Source of the DNA: Nitrogeniibacter aestuarii
GTDB lineage: Bacteria > Pseudomonadota > Gammaproteobacteria > Burkholderiales > Rhodocyclaceae
Assembly (NCBI RefSeq): GCF_017309585.1
Contig: NZ_CP071321.1
Location: forward strand, 1,922,001 to 1,986,000
Length of the DNA stretch: 64,000 nucleotides
Direction of reading: 5' to 3'
The position numbers and the translations under genes are program-made. Under the pieces are notes generated by a model that was given only the letters and a program-made list of their open reading frames with translations, was not told the origin of the DNA and searched no databases. Positions 35,635 to 43,374 of the stretch are shown one piece after another. Numbering within the stretch: the first letter of the stretch is position 1; each line of letters opens with the position of its first letter.

Positions 35635-36126
35635 ATGAAGAGAAAACTGCTGGCAGTTCTGCTGCCGATCGCTTGCGCGGCGTCGTCCGTTCAAGCAGCC
35701 GATTCCCTCGTCTTTGACGGGTTCGGCGGTCTCCATGACGCCGTTGAGAGCGGCACGGAGATCATGACCACCGACGGCATGTTCTCTGGCGTGTTCGACT
35801 TCTCGCTGGATATGAGTTCTCTGGTGAGCTTCACCGGTTACTCCAACCTGCCTGTGCTGACCTTTGGTCTGTTCGATAGCACCGACACGCTGGTGTCCGG
35901 CACTGTTTTCGCGCCGAACACCTTCGAAAACAGCGTCACTTCCGTGACTCTGGCCGCCGGTGACTACTACTACAAGGCCATCGCACCCATGAGTGCCGCC
36001 ACGGGGAGCATGTACTCCTTCGAGTCCACCGTGTCCGCCGTGCCGGAACCCGAGACCTACGGCATGATGCTTGCCGGCCTCGGCATGCTCGGCTTTGTGG
36101 CACGTCGCCGCATGGGTCGCATGTAA
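35635..36126 (+). CDS. PEP-CTERM exported protein (FxDxF-type)
   Basis: A 163-residue secreted protein. It has a signal peptide (about 1-22, ending VQA) and a C-terminal sorting signal: VPEPETYGMMLAGLGMLGFV followed by ARRRM. Such tails are recognised by the exosortase system and processed at the inner membrane, usually for export with exopolysaccharide. The body is beta-rich with DFSLDMSSLVSFTGYSNL and SVTLAAGDYYYKA, a known FxDxF/PEP class. No exosortase gene is in this window. The start follows GGAG; a strong terminator follows the gene. Confidence 0.9.
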   Translation: MKRKLLAVLLPIACAASSVQAADSLVFDGFGGLHDAVESGTEIMTTDGMFSGVFDFSLDMSSLVSFTGYSNLPVLTFGLFDSTDTLVSGTVFAPNTFENSVTSVTLAAGDYYYKAIAPMSAATGSMYSFESTVSAVPEPETYGMMLAGLGMLGFVARRRMGRM

Positions 36127-36150
36127 TCACCAGCAGTCAGTGGTGATGAA

Positions 36151-36178
36151 AAAGGCGGGGGCAACCCCGCCTTTTTTT
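36151..36178 (+). terminator. Rho-independent terminator after the PEP-CTERM gene
   Basis: Stem GGCGGGG/CCCCGCC around the loop GCAA, with seven T after it and A before it. It lies 25 bases after the stop codon. Confidence 0.93.
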
Positions 36179-36287
36179 GTTGGGCTATTATTCCCACGTT
36201 GAAATAAGGCCGGTTTGCGCACGCACAGGCTCATGAACGCTCTGGCGTTCGGGTTGTCTCGATGTACACCCCATCATCGAGACCTGC

Positions 36288-36920
36288 ATGCCGTCCAGCA
36301 ACGAACCCCATTCGAAAGAACGTCATCGCGTCGAGTTGGGCGTTGCCCTGTGGCTGAGCCTGCTCTGGCTCTGGCTTGCCATTGACCCGACCGATCGCAC
36401 CGACTGGTTGCTTGAGAACATCCTGGTGTTCATCTTCTGCGGCTTGCTGGTCGCAACCTATCGGCGGTTCCGCTTTTCGTCGGTCTCGTATCTGCTGTTC
36501 GCCGTTTTCATGAGCCTTCATCTCGTGGGGGCTCATTACACCTATTCGGAGACGCCATTCGGTTTCTGGTTGCAGACGCTGTTCGATCTTCAGCGGAACC
36601 ACTATGACCGTATCGTGCATTTCTCTTTCGGGTTCGTGCTGGCCTGGCCGTTCCGCGAACTGCTGATTCGCGCCGTCGGCGTTCGACCTGCCTGGTCCTA
36701 CCTGATGGTGATGATCACCGTGTTGGGGTTCAGCGGATTTTATGAAGCACTGGAGGGCATGGTCGCAATGACGGTCAGCCCCGAACTCGGGGCGGCCTAT
36801 CTGGGGACCCAGGGAGATGAATGGGACGCACAGAAAGACACCGCGCTGGCGTTTATCGGCTCCGTGCTGACGATGGGCTGGGTGTGGTGGCGGGTCCGTT
36901 CAGAACAGTCGAGCGCATGA
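36288..36920 (+). CDS. DUF2238 (YjdF-like) inner membrane protein
   Basis: A 210-residue protein with five or six helices. It fits the DUF2238 family: LHLVGAHYTYSETPFGFWLQ, RNHYDRIVHFSFGFVLAWP, GFYEALEGMVA and the late AYLGTQGDEWDAQKD are all conserved family stretches, with several His, Tyr and Asp residues near the membrane. Function is not known. It stands alone on the plus strand, with the stop 18 bases from the end of a convergent tiny gene. Confidence 0.9.
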   Translation: MPSSNEPHSKERHRVELGVALWLSLLWLWLAIDPTDRTDWLLENILVFIFCGLLVATYRRFRFSSVSYLLFAVFMSLHLVGAHYTYSETPFGFWLQTLFDLQRNHYDRIVHFSFGFVLAWPFRELLIRAVGVRPAWSYLMVMITVLGFSGFYEALEGMVAMTVSPELGAAYLGTQGDEWDAQKDTALAFIGSVLTMGWVWWRVRSEQSSA

Positions 36921-36938
36921 AGCGTGCCCCGCCATGCT

Positions 36939-37055
36939 TCAATGCACCCAGGAGGCCATCGGGGCAAACTCCTGCCAGCGCAGGTAGATGACAGAAGCGG
37001 CGCCGACGCACAGCGCGGCGACCAGGGCAAATGCGATGGTTCCCTTGATATTCAT
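36939..37055 (-). CDS. Tiny single-helix membrane protein
   Basis: A 38-residue product, MNIKGTIAFALVAALCVGAA followed by SVIYLRWQEF and a short tail. One hydrophobic helix fills residues 5-26. The ribosome site GGAGG is at good distance (nine bases) from the ATG, which is the main support for a real gene. A promoter candidate with an overlapping palindrome lies upstream. It could be a subunit stabiliser, like small proteins of respiratory complexes, but no partner is visible. Confidence 0.5.
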   Translation of the reverse strand: MNIKGTIAFALVAALCVGAASVIYLRWQEFAPMASWVH

Positions 37056-37105
37056 GGTGGCTGACCTCCGGAGCACAACATCTTTCGTCGCGAGGCGACC
37101 AGACT

Positions 37106-37135
37106 TGTATATTTGACATTGTGCAACGCACAATG
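37106..37135 (-). promoter_or_regulatory. Promoter candidate overlapped by a perfect palindrome
   Basis: The sequence CATTGTGC-AAC-GCACAATG at 37117-37135 is a perfect inverted repeat. On the minus strand TTGTGC (-35-like) and TATACA (-10-like) are 16 bases apart, so the palindrome covers the -35 element, as expected for a repressor site. It lies 62 bases before the tiny membrane gene and 114 bases before the divergent kinase-like gene. The core TTGTGC/GCACAA resembles sites proposed for the PHB regulator PhaR, which is a guess. Confidence 0.5.
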
Positions 37136-37248
37136 GTTCGCGGGTCAAATGAATTCTTTCGATTTCGGGCTGGCGTCTATTCGATGGCGCCGGGGCGATG
37201 TCGGGCGCCACGCGATGCCGGCGCCGGACGATCGATCAGGAGACGGTC

Positions 37249-37947
37249 ATGCGCAAGAGGAATTCCCGGATCGGGATCGACGGAAGCGATCGTATTCCGG
37301 GCGAAATCGGATGTCTTGATACGATCCGGCTACCGGCAACGCTGATTTCCGATGCCGGCAACCATTGTCAGGTGTGGCGTCAGGGGGGCGTTTTCGTCAA
37401 GGATGGCCAGCGCGTGGATGGCGATCTGGTGATCAAGATCTTTCGCGAGCCCTGCATGTTCGGCGAAGCAAGGCTTTACGCCAGGGAATACCGACGGCTG
37501 CGCGACGCACTCGGCTCGATGATTCCCGATACGGTGTTCGCGTGCACGCAGATCGACGGGCAGGACAGTGTGATTGCTGTCTCTCATACGGTCTCTGCCT
37601 GGTTCAACATCGCTAATCCGCATAACGAGTCCGACGCCATCCCGCTATTGCGGATGCTGCATTCCACGCGGGAGGAATTGCGCGATTTCATCCAGGCGGC
37701 CCACCGGTGGCGGGACACCGATGACCCGAAGGTGATCGACCTGTACGGGGTGGACAATCTTGTCCTCGATCGCGGTTATCGCCTCAAGTACATGGACAGC
37801 TTCGGTGTGTTTTTCCATGAAAGCCTGCTCCATATTCTGGCTGAGGTGGATTACGACCTGAAAGCCAAAATCGATCTGTCGCTCTGGCGGCTGCGTTATC
37901 TGGAGCATTTGCTCGCAGAGGCCGACAAGCCCGGCACGATCTACTGA
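37249..37947 (+). CDS. Protein kinase-like fold protein of unknown function
   Basis: A 232-residue cytoplasmic protein. It shows features of a degenerate kinase: a Lys in LVIKIFREP, a Glu-containing helix YAREYRRLRDAL, a DLYGVDNLVLD segment in the place of the catalytic loop, and YMDSFGVFF where the metal-binding DFG would be. The family resembled most is YrbL-like, but the match is by eye only. The catalytic His-x-Asp order is not typical, so it may bind a ligand without phosphorylating. The start at 37249 follows AGGAGA; a longer frame upstream has no support. Confidence 0.6.
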   Translation: MRKRNSRIGIDGSDRIPGEIGCLDTIRLPATLISDAGNHCQVWRQGGVFVKDGQRVDGDLVIKIFREPCMFGEARLYAREYRRLRDALGSMIPDTVFACTQIDGQDSVIAVSHTVSAWFNIANPHNESDAIPLLRMLHSTREELRDFIQAAHRWRDTDDPKVIDLYGVDNLVLDRGYRLKYMDSFGVFFHESLLHILAEVDYDLKAKIDLSLWRLRYLEHLLAEADKPGTIY

Positions 37948-38023
37948 GTCCGGCGCTGCCGCAGATCAAGATCCGGCCGCACGGCGGGGACTAGACTCTT
38001 GAGTGTCTTCAGGAGCCACCACG

Positions 38024-39058
38024 ATGAAAGCGATGCGATTGCACGGGCTTGGGCCCATCACCGAACACAGCGACGGTCCGCTCGTGCTCGACGACATTCC
38101 TGTGCCGACGCCGGGGCCGAACCAGGTCTTGATCCGGGTCCGCGTTTGCGGGGTGTGCCACACCGAGCTCGACGAAATCGAAGGACGCACCCCACCGCCG
38201 GTGCTGCCCATGACGCTCGGCCATCAGGTGATCGGGGATGTGGTTCAGGTGCCGGATGGCTGCGGTTTGCTGCCTGGGCAGAGAGTGGGGGTAGCGTGGA
38301 TCGCCTCCGCGTGCGGTGAATGCGAGTATTGCCAGAACAATCTGCCGAACCTGTGCCCGGGATTCGAAGCCACGGGTCGGGATCGCATGGGCGGATACGC
38401 CGAGTACATGACGGCGGAACCCGCCTTCGTTTATCCCGTCCCCGAGGTGATTGAAGATGAAGCCGCCGCGCCGCTGCTATGTGCTGGTGCGATCGGATTC
38501 CGCTCACTCAGGCTTTGCCAGATGAAGAACGGCCAGCGACTCGGCCTGACCGGTTTCGGCGCCTCGGGGCATCTGGTGCTCAAGCTCGCGCAGGCCATTT
38601 ACCCGGACAGCGAGGTATTCGTGTTCGCGCGCAGTGAGCTCGAGCGGGCGCACGCGCTGGCCCTGGGGGCTGTGTGGGCCGGCGTGTCCGGTGAACATCC
38701 GCCGCACAGGCTTCACGCCATTATCGACACCACACCGGTATGGAAGCCGGTGCTCGACGCGCTCTCCATCCTGTTGCCGGGCGGCCGTCTCGTCATCAAC
38801 GCAATCCGCAAAGAGGGGCACGACGTCGATCAGTGGCTGCGGCTCTCTTACCCCGATCAGCTGTGGATGGAAAAGGAGATCAAGAGCGTCGCCAACATTA
38901 CCCCCGCCGATGTGCGCGAGTTTCTCGACATTGCCGCGGGCGCCGGAATTCGTTCCGAGGTCCAGGTCTATCCCCTTGAGGCGGCCAACGTTGCCCTCAA
39001 GGAGCTGCGTGCAGGCATGATCAAAGGGGCCAAGGTACTGCGCGTGAGCGAAGCGTGA
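38024..39058 (+). CDS. Zinc-dependent alcohol dehydrogenase family protein
   Basis: A 344-residue MDR-superfamily enzyme. The catalytic zinc ligands are expected in CGVCHTELDE and TLGHQVIGDV; the structural zinc is bound by four Cys in CGECEYCQNNLPNLC. The NAD(P) loop is degenerate, GLTGFGASGHLVLKLA, still with a GxGxxG pattern. It would interconvert an alcohol and an aldehyde. The closest type is the bacterial AdhA/YjgB-like group. The start follows AGGAG; an in-frame GTG seven codons earlier is less likely. Confidence 0.92.
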   Translation: MKAMRLHGLGPITEHSDGPLVLDDIPVPTPGPNQVLIRVRVCGVCHTELDEIEGRTPPPVLPMTLGHQVIGDVVQVPDGCGLLPGQRVGVAWIASACGECEYCQNNLPNLCPGFEATGRDRMGGYAEYMTAEPAFVYPVPEVIEDEAAAPLLCAGAIGFRSLRLCQMKNGQRLGLTGFGASGHLVLKLAQAIYPDSEVFVFARSELERAHALALGAVWAGVSGEHPPHRLHAIIDTTPVWKPVLDALSILLPGGRLVINAIRKEGHDVDQWLRLSYPDQLWMEKEIKSVANITPADVREFLDIAAGAGIRSEVQVYPLEAANVALKELRAGMIKGAKVLRVSEA

Positions 39059-39101
39059 AGCACCGGCCGGTGCGGTGCAAGAGCGCTGGCCGGCGACGCG
39101 T

Positions 39102-39121
39102 CGCTTGACGCCCGTCAAGCG
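39102..39121. repeat. Inverted repeat after the alcohol dehydrogenase gene
   Basis: Arms CGCTTGAC and GTCAAGCG (8 bp each) around a four-base loop GCCC. There is no T run, so it is not a typical intrinsic terminator; it could be an operator for the following receptor genes or an mRNA end structure. Confidence 0.5.
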
Positions 39122-39208
39122 AACGCAGATTGCGGCTCAAGGATCTCAGACTCAGCTCCGATATCAGAAAAGGATAGCCGGTTCGGATACGGGCCTGATG
39201 GAGCGGGA

Positions 39209-39727
39209 ATGAAAAAGAAGATTGAGCCCACCAACGTGGAACGGGTCATGCGGGACGATGAAATCATTGTCTCCAAGACCGACCCCAAAGGCCGGATTGC
39301 CTACGGGAACGAGAAATTCATCGAGTTTTCGGGCTATCCCGAGGCCGAGTTGCTTGGCTCGCAACACAACATCGTTCGACATCCAGACATGCCCCGCGGA
39401 GTGTTCCATCTGCTGTGGCAGACCGTTGCAAGCGGCAACGAAATCTTCGCCTACGTGAAGAACATGGCCCTGGATGGATCGTTCTACTGGGTGCTGGCAA
39501 ACGTCACGCCGGATTACGACGCGGCCGGAAACATCACGGGCTACCTCTCGGTGCGCCGTGCTCCGCGTCGTGGCGCTATTCCCATCATTGAAGATCTCTA
39601 TCGACGAATGAAACAGGCGGAGCAGAGCGCCGGGCCGCGCGATGCGTGCGATGCGTCTGTGGGCATGCTGAACAAGCTGCTGAAGGAAAAGGGAGTGAGC
39701 TATGAGCAATTCGTCCTCAATGTCTGA
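39209..39727 (+). CDS. Aer-like PAS sensor protein without signalling domain
   Basis: A 172-residue soluble PAS protein. DEIIVSKTDPKGRIAYGNEK, FIEFSGYPEAELLGSQHNIV, RHPDMPRGVFHLLWQ and FAYVKNMALDGSFYWVLANV are the stretches found in the FAD-binding PAS domain of the aerotaxis receptor Aer. In Aer the PAS is fused to a chemoreceptor; here the protein stops after a short helix. The next gene encodes a soluble chemoreceptor and overlaps it by 26 bases, so the pair looks like a split redox receptor. Confidence 0.9.
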   Translation: MKKKIEPTNVERVMRDDEIIVSKTDPKGRIAYGNEKFIEFSGYPEAELLGSQHNIVRHPDMPRGVFHLLWQTVASGNEIFAYVKNMALDGSFYWVLANVTPDYDAAGNITGYLSVRRAPRRGAIPIIEDLYRRMKQAEQSAGPRDACDASVGMLNKLLKEKGVSYEQFVLNV

Positions 39728-41129
39728 GTCTTGCGCCGACGATCGTATCGCTCGACTCAAGGCGGTTGTTCGCGAGGTCGCTGCCGGCAAGCTCACCGGG
39801 CGTATCACCAACATCGGTGAGCGGGACGACATCGGCGAGTTGTGCTGGTACGTGAACGACATGCTCGACCAGCTCGAAAGCTGCTTTCGGGAGCAGACCA
39901 CGGTATTGCGTAACTCCACCGAGGGGCGTTACGACCGCAAGGTGCAGACGGCCGGTCTGAACGGAGAATTCTGTCAGGCGCTTGAGCGAAACCAGGCCTC
40001 CATCGACCAGCTCGCAGCCAACGCCAGGGCCAAGGCTGAGGCCGAAAGAATCGAGCGGGCCGCGCAAGAGGACATTGCGGCGCTCATTGCCGCCGCCGCA
40101 GCCGGGGACTTCACCCAGCGTATCGATACGCACGGCAAGCGCGGCTTCTTCCGCAAGCTCGCCGAAGACGTCAATGTGCTGATGGAAACCACAGAGCGGG
40201 GGCTCTCGGATGTGGCGGGCGTGCTCAAGGCGGTGGCCGAAGGTGATCTCACGGCGCGGATCGAAGCCGACTATCAGGGCATCTTCGGTCAGCTCAAGGA
40301 CGACACCAATCTGTCCACCCAAACGCTGCAGGAGATCATGAGCGGCATTCAGGATGCAGCACGATCCATCAATCTGGCCGTGAGCGAGATTGCCGACGGC
40401 AATCAGGATCTGTCCCGGCGAACCGAGGACCAAGCCGCCAGTCTGGAAGAGACATCCTCATCCATGGCTGAACTCAACGCGACGATTGCCACCAATGCCC
40501 AGAATGCAGCGGAGGCGCGCAGCACCGCCGACGACTCGCTGCAGCGCGTCTCCAGAAGTCGCGAGGCGATGGCGCGCCTGGTGGCCACCATGGGCGATAT
40601 CGAGGGGAGCTCGAAGCAGATCTCGAACATCGTCAGCCTGATTGAATCCATTGCGTTCCAGACCAATATCCTGGCGCTCAATGCCGCCGTCGAGGCCGCG
40701 CGAGCGGGCGAGCAGGGGCGGGGCTTCGCGGTGGTTGCGACCGAGGTTCGTAACCTCGCCCAGAAGTCCTCGGATGCAGCCAAAGAGATCAAGAACCTGA
40801 TCGAGATATCCCGCCAGCGGGTTGCCAGTGGCTCCAAGGAAGTGGGGCAGATGGAAGGCGTGATCAACGAGGCCTCGGACGCCTTCGAGCAGCTGAACCA
40901 GATGGTCGCCGGCATCGCCGAGGCCAGCCGCGAACAGGCGCTGGGTATCAATCAGGTCACTACGGCCGTGGCACGGATGGACGACGTCACCCAGCAGAAC
41001 GCGGCGCTCGTCGAAGAGGCTGCCGCCGCCGCTGACAGCCTTCGCGAACAGGCCAACGGACTCGACAAGGCGACCCGGCGTTTCGTGCTAGTCAAAGCGG
41101 GTCGGCGAGGTCTGCGTCACGCCTCCTGA
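39702..41129 (+). CDS. Soluble methyl-accepting chemotaxis protein with HAMP-like repeats
   Basis: A 475-residue chemoreceptor with no membrane helix. The N-terminal part has three HAMP-like units (for example AGKLTGRITNIGERDDIGEL and AEGDLTARIEADYQGIFGQL). The signalling domain follows, with the hairpin tip IESIAFQTNILALNAAVEAA and then RAGEQGRGFAVVATEVRNLA, needed for CheA/CheW contact. It has no C-terminal CheR-binding pentapeptide. Ribosome site GGGAG precedes the ATG. Overlap with the PAS gene suggests coupled translation and a joint complex. Confidence 0.93.
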   Translation: MSNSSSMSESCADDRIARLKAVVREVAAGKLTGRITNIGERDDIGELCWYVNDMLDQLESCFREQTTVLRNSTEGRYDRKVQTAGLNGEFCQALERNQASIDQLAANARAKAEAERIERAAQEDIAALIAAAAAGDFTQRIDTHGKRGFFRKLAEDVNVLMETTERGLSDVAGVLKAVAEGDLTARIEADYQGIFGQLKDDTNLSTQTLQEIMSGIQDAARSINLAVSEIADGNQDLSRRTEDQAASLEETSSSMAELNATIATNAQNAAEARSTADDSLQRVSRSREAMARLVATMGDIEGSSKQISNIVSLIESIAFQTNILALNAAVEAARAGEQGRGFAVVATEVRNLAQKSSDAAKEIKNLIEISRQRVASGSKEVGQMEGVINEASDAFEQLNQMVAGIAEASREQALGINQVTTAVARMDDVTQQNAALVEEAAAAADSLREQANGLDKATRRFVLVKAGRRGLRHAS

Positions 41130-41155
41130 TCCGCGGGACCGCAGTCGACAGAAAA

Positions 41156-41184
41156 GCGCCCCCGGTTGAGGGGCGCGTTTTTTT
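41156..41184 (+). terminator. Rho-independent terminator after the chemoreceptor gene
   Basis: Stem GCGCCCC/GGGGCGC around the loop CGGTTGA, followed by seven T. It closes the two-gene PAS-chemoreceptor unit. Confidence 0.92.
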
Positions 41185-41270
41185 CCGACCCGGTGAAGTT
41201 GAGCGGAAATCTGCCGTTGAGCATGCTGTAAGGGATTTTTGACTCGCGCCAGTCCGCAAGGGAGCGCTCC

Positions 41271-42587
41271 ATGGCTGACCACGCCGCATTGAACATCGAC
41301 CTTCGGCAGATGATTCTGGCCATCGAGACGGCCGTGTCGTTGGTCGGGATGAATGACACCAACCACGGCAAGCGGGTGGGTTTCATCGCCAGTCAGGTCG
41401 CTCACCAGGCAGGCATGCCAGAGGCGGAGTCGCAATTCGCCTTCGAGCTGGGCCTGCTTCACGACTGCGGTGTGTCGACCGAGCAGATGCACAGCAGTCT
41501 GGTGAACCACTTCGACTGGAATGACGCCCACATCCACTGCGAGATCGGCTACCGGCTACTGCGCGATTTCGAGCCGCTGGCGGCTTTTGCCATGCCGATT
41601 CTTCATCATCACACGCCCTGGTTGCGTCTGCGCGGACTGGAGGTTGCGGCGCGGGACAGGCGCATGGCGAACCTGATCTTCCTGTCCGACCGGGTTGATG
41701 TGATGGCCGCGAGTCACTATGGCGCCGACATTCTGCTGGCGAAGCGGCAGATCGTTGACTACATCCAGCGACAGAGCGACGTGTACTTCGATCCGGCGCT
41801 GGTCGATGCATTTCGCACCGTGGAGCGTTCCGAAGCCTTCTGGATTGCCCTCGAAGCGCGACACATCACGCGATACACCTGGGACATGGGGCTGCGCGAG
41901 AATTCGCGCCCGCTCAGCCTGGCCGAGATCCGCCAGCTGTCGATGATTCTGGCCTACATCGTGGACCAGAAGAGCCCCTTCACCGCGCAGCACTCCATCT
42001 TGGTGGCCGACGTGGCACGCTACATGGCCGAGCAGCACGGCTTGAGCACCGAGCAGTGCGAAAAGGTGGAGATTGCGGCGCTATTGCACGATCTGGGCAA
42101 GTTGCACATGCCCGATCACATTCTCGACAAGCCCGGGCCGCTCAACGAGACCGAGCGCTCGATCATGAACCAGCATAGCTTCGAGACCTACGAGATTCTG
42201 CGGCATATCAACGGTCTGGGCGAACTGGCCCGTTGGGCGGCCTATCATCACGAAGGCCTCAATGGGGCCGGCTATCCGTTTCACCCGGCCAAGCGCGATC
42301 TCAGTGTGGAGGCGCGCATCATCGCGGTGGCCGATGTCTTTCAGGCCCTGGTTCAGGACCGACCGTATCGCAAGGGCATGATGCGTGACGAGGTGTTGGA
42401 CGTGCTTCGCGGGCAGGCGGAACGGGGGCGGCTCGATCGGGATCTGGTTGATCTTGCCGTGGCACGTGCCGACACGTGCTATGCCATCGCCCGTGGCGAC
42501 AGTGCGGAACACAACCGTCCGGCACTGGATCTGTTCGCGTCCAAGGCAGATGCTGCCGAGCAACTGGCCTCTCTGGTGGCGGGCTGA
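41271..42587 (+). CDS. Tandem HD / HD-GYP phosphodiesterase
   Basis: A 438-residue protein with two HD units. The first (about 1-170) keeps GLLHDCG and HHHTPW but lacks GYP. The second (about 225-400) has the full set: HSILVADVARYM, AALLHDLGKLHMPDHIL, HHEGLNGAGYPF and ARIIAVADVFQALVQDRPYR. HD-GYP domains break down cyclic di-GMP to GMP using a metal centre. The first unit may sense or dimerise. No receiver domain is attached, so its input is unknown. Confidence 0.9.
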   Translation: MADHAALNIDLRQMILAIETAVSLVGMNDTNHGKRVGFIASQVAHQAGMPEAESQFAFELGLLHDCGVSTEQMHSSLVNHFDWNDAHIHCEIGYRLLRDFEPLAAFAMPILHHHTPWLRLRGLEVAARDRRMANLIFLSDRVDVMAASHYGADILLAKRQIVDYIQRQSDVYFDPALVDAFRTVERSEAFWIALEARHITRYTWDMGLRENSRPLSLAEIRQLSMILAYIVDQKSPFTAQHSILVADVARYMAEQHGLSTEQCEKVEIAALLHDLGKLHMPDHILDKPGPLNETERSIMNQHSFETYEILRHINGLGELARWAAYHHEGLNGAGYPFHPAKRDLSVEARIIAVADVFQALVQDRPYRKGMMRDEVLDVLRGQAERGRLDRDLVDLAVARADTCYAIARGDSAEHNRPALDLFASKADAAEQLASLVAG

Positions 42588-43374
42588 GCCCCGGACAGCG
42601 AAAGACCCCCTGGATCGGCGCCGGGCGTTCTGGTGCGCCATCTGTGCTCTGTTCCCCTCGATGGTCCTGCGAGACACCCGGACTGCTTAATGCGTTGCGG
42701 CGGACGCTTTGACATCAGTCGAAGCGCTCGGCATGACGACCGATCGCCCCTCGGTTGAGGCGTCAGTGAACCCGACGACGTATTCGAATATCGAAATCGA
42801 AGTGCTGTTTTGGTGATTCGAGCGGCATTTTTAGTGATGTGGGTCCGGGGAATGAACCGAACCGGGTGGGTTCGAGTGCGGCGTGACAGCCATTGAAATG
42901 GCTTCGAATACTCCGCGTCATGAGTCACGGGCTTTGCACCTTGTTGATCTCGTCATGCGCTTCTCAATACGCCGGAATCGTCTTGGAATTCGCCTCCGAA
43001 CTTGCACTCTGGGACTGAGTCGTTAGACTGATAAGGAGGGGGTACCCCCCTGTCAATTCAGCCCAGATGCGACGATCGCGTCCCTCGGGCTGTTCAAATC
43101 GGCCGTTGCCGAGCCGCACATTGGCTGGTCGTTGATGCATTCCGGTTGAGCGCTTTTTTGATATTCAAAATGGCGGAGAGCTCACCCGATATCGATATTT
43201 CAGTGAATTGTCTGCCGTTTCATTTCGGCAATACCCCGGCCGTCGTGCAGGTCCTTTTTCTATTGGAATACTGGCCAGCACCACCCGGTTGAAAGGCAAT
43301 TCACGTAAAAACAAAGCTGTGGTCATGGTGCATTTGCCAAAGCGCGTGCCGACCGCACAAGCCAGGGGAACTCA
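42588..43374. promoter_or_regulatory. 787-base gap upstream of the BCCT gene with palindromes
   Basis: No supported gene. Several palindromes are present: the 12-mer GGGGGTACCCCC at 43038-43049, and ATATCGATAT at 43189-43198. The first lies close to a GATAAGGAG stretch. The region becomes AT-richer toward the transporter gene, consistent with control elements for osmotic regulation, but no protein can be matched to these sites. A small regulatory RNA is not excluded. Confidence 0.45.

Noticed and set aside
39702..39727. Frameshift separating the PAS and chemoreceptor parts of an Aer protein
   Set aside because: The second gene has its own ribosome site and ATG, and the PAS protein ends in a sensible helix, so two real genes are more likely; kept as a finding to check.
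42479..42928. Minus-strand frame of 149 codons at the end of the HD-GYP gene
   Set aside because: Its product is Arg/Ser-rich with no motif and half of it is antisense to the HD-GYP protein.
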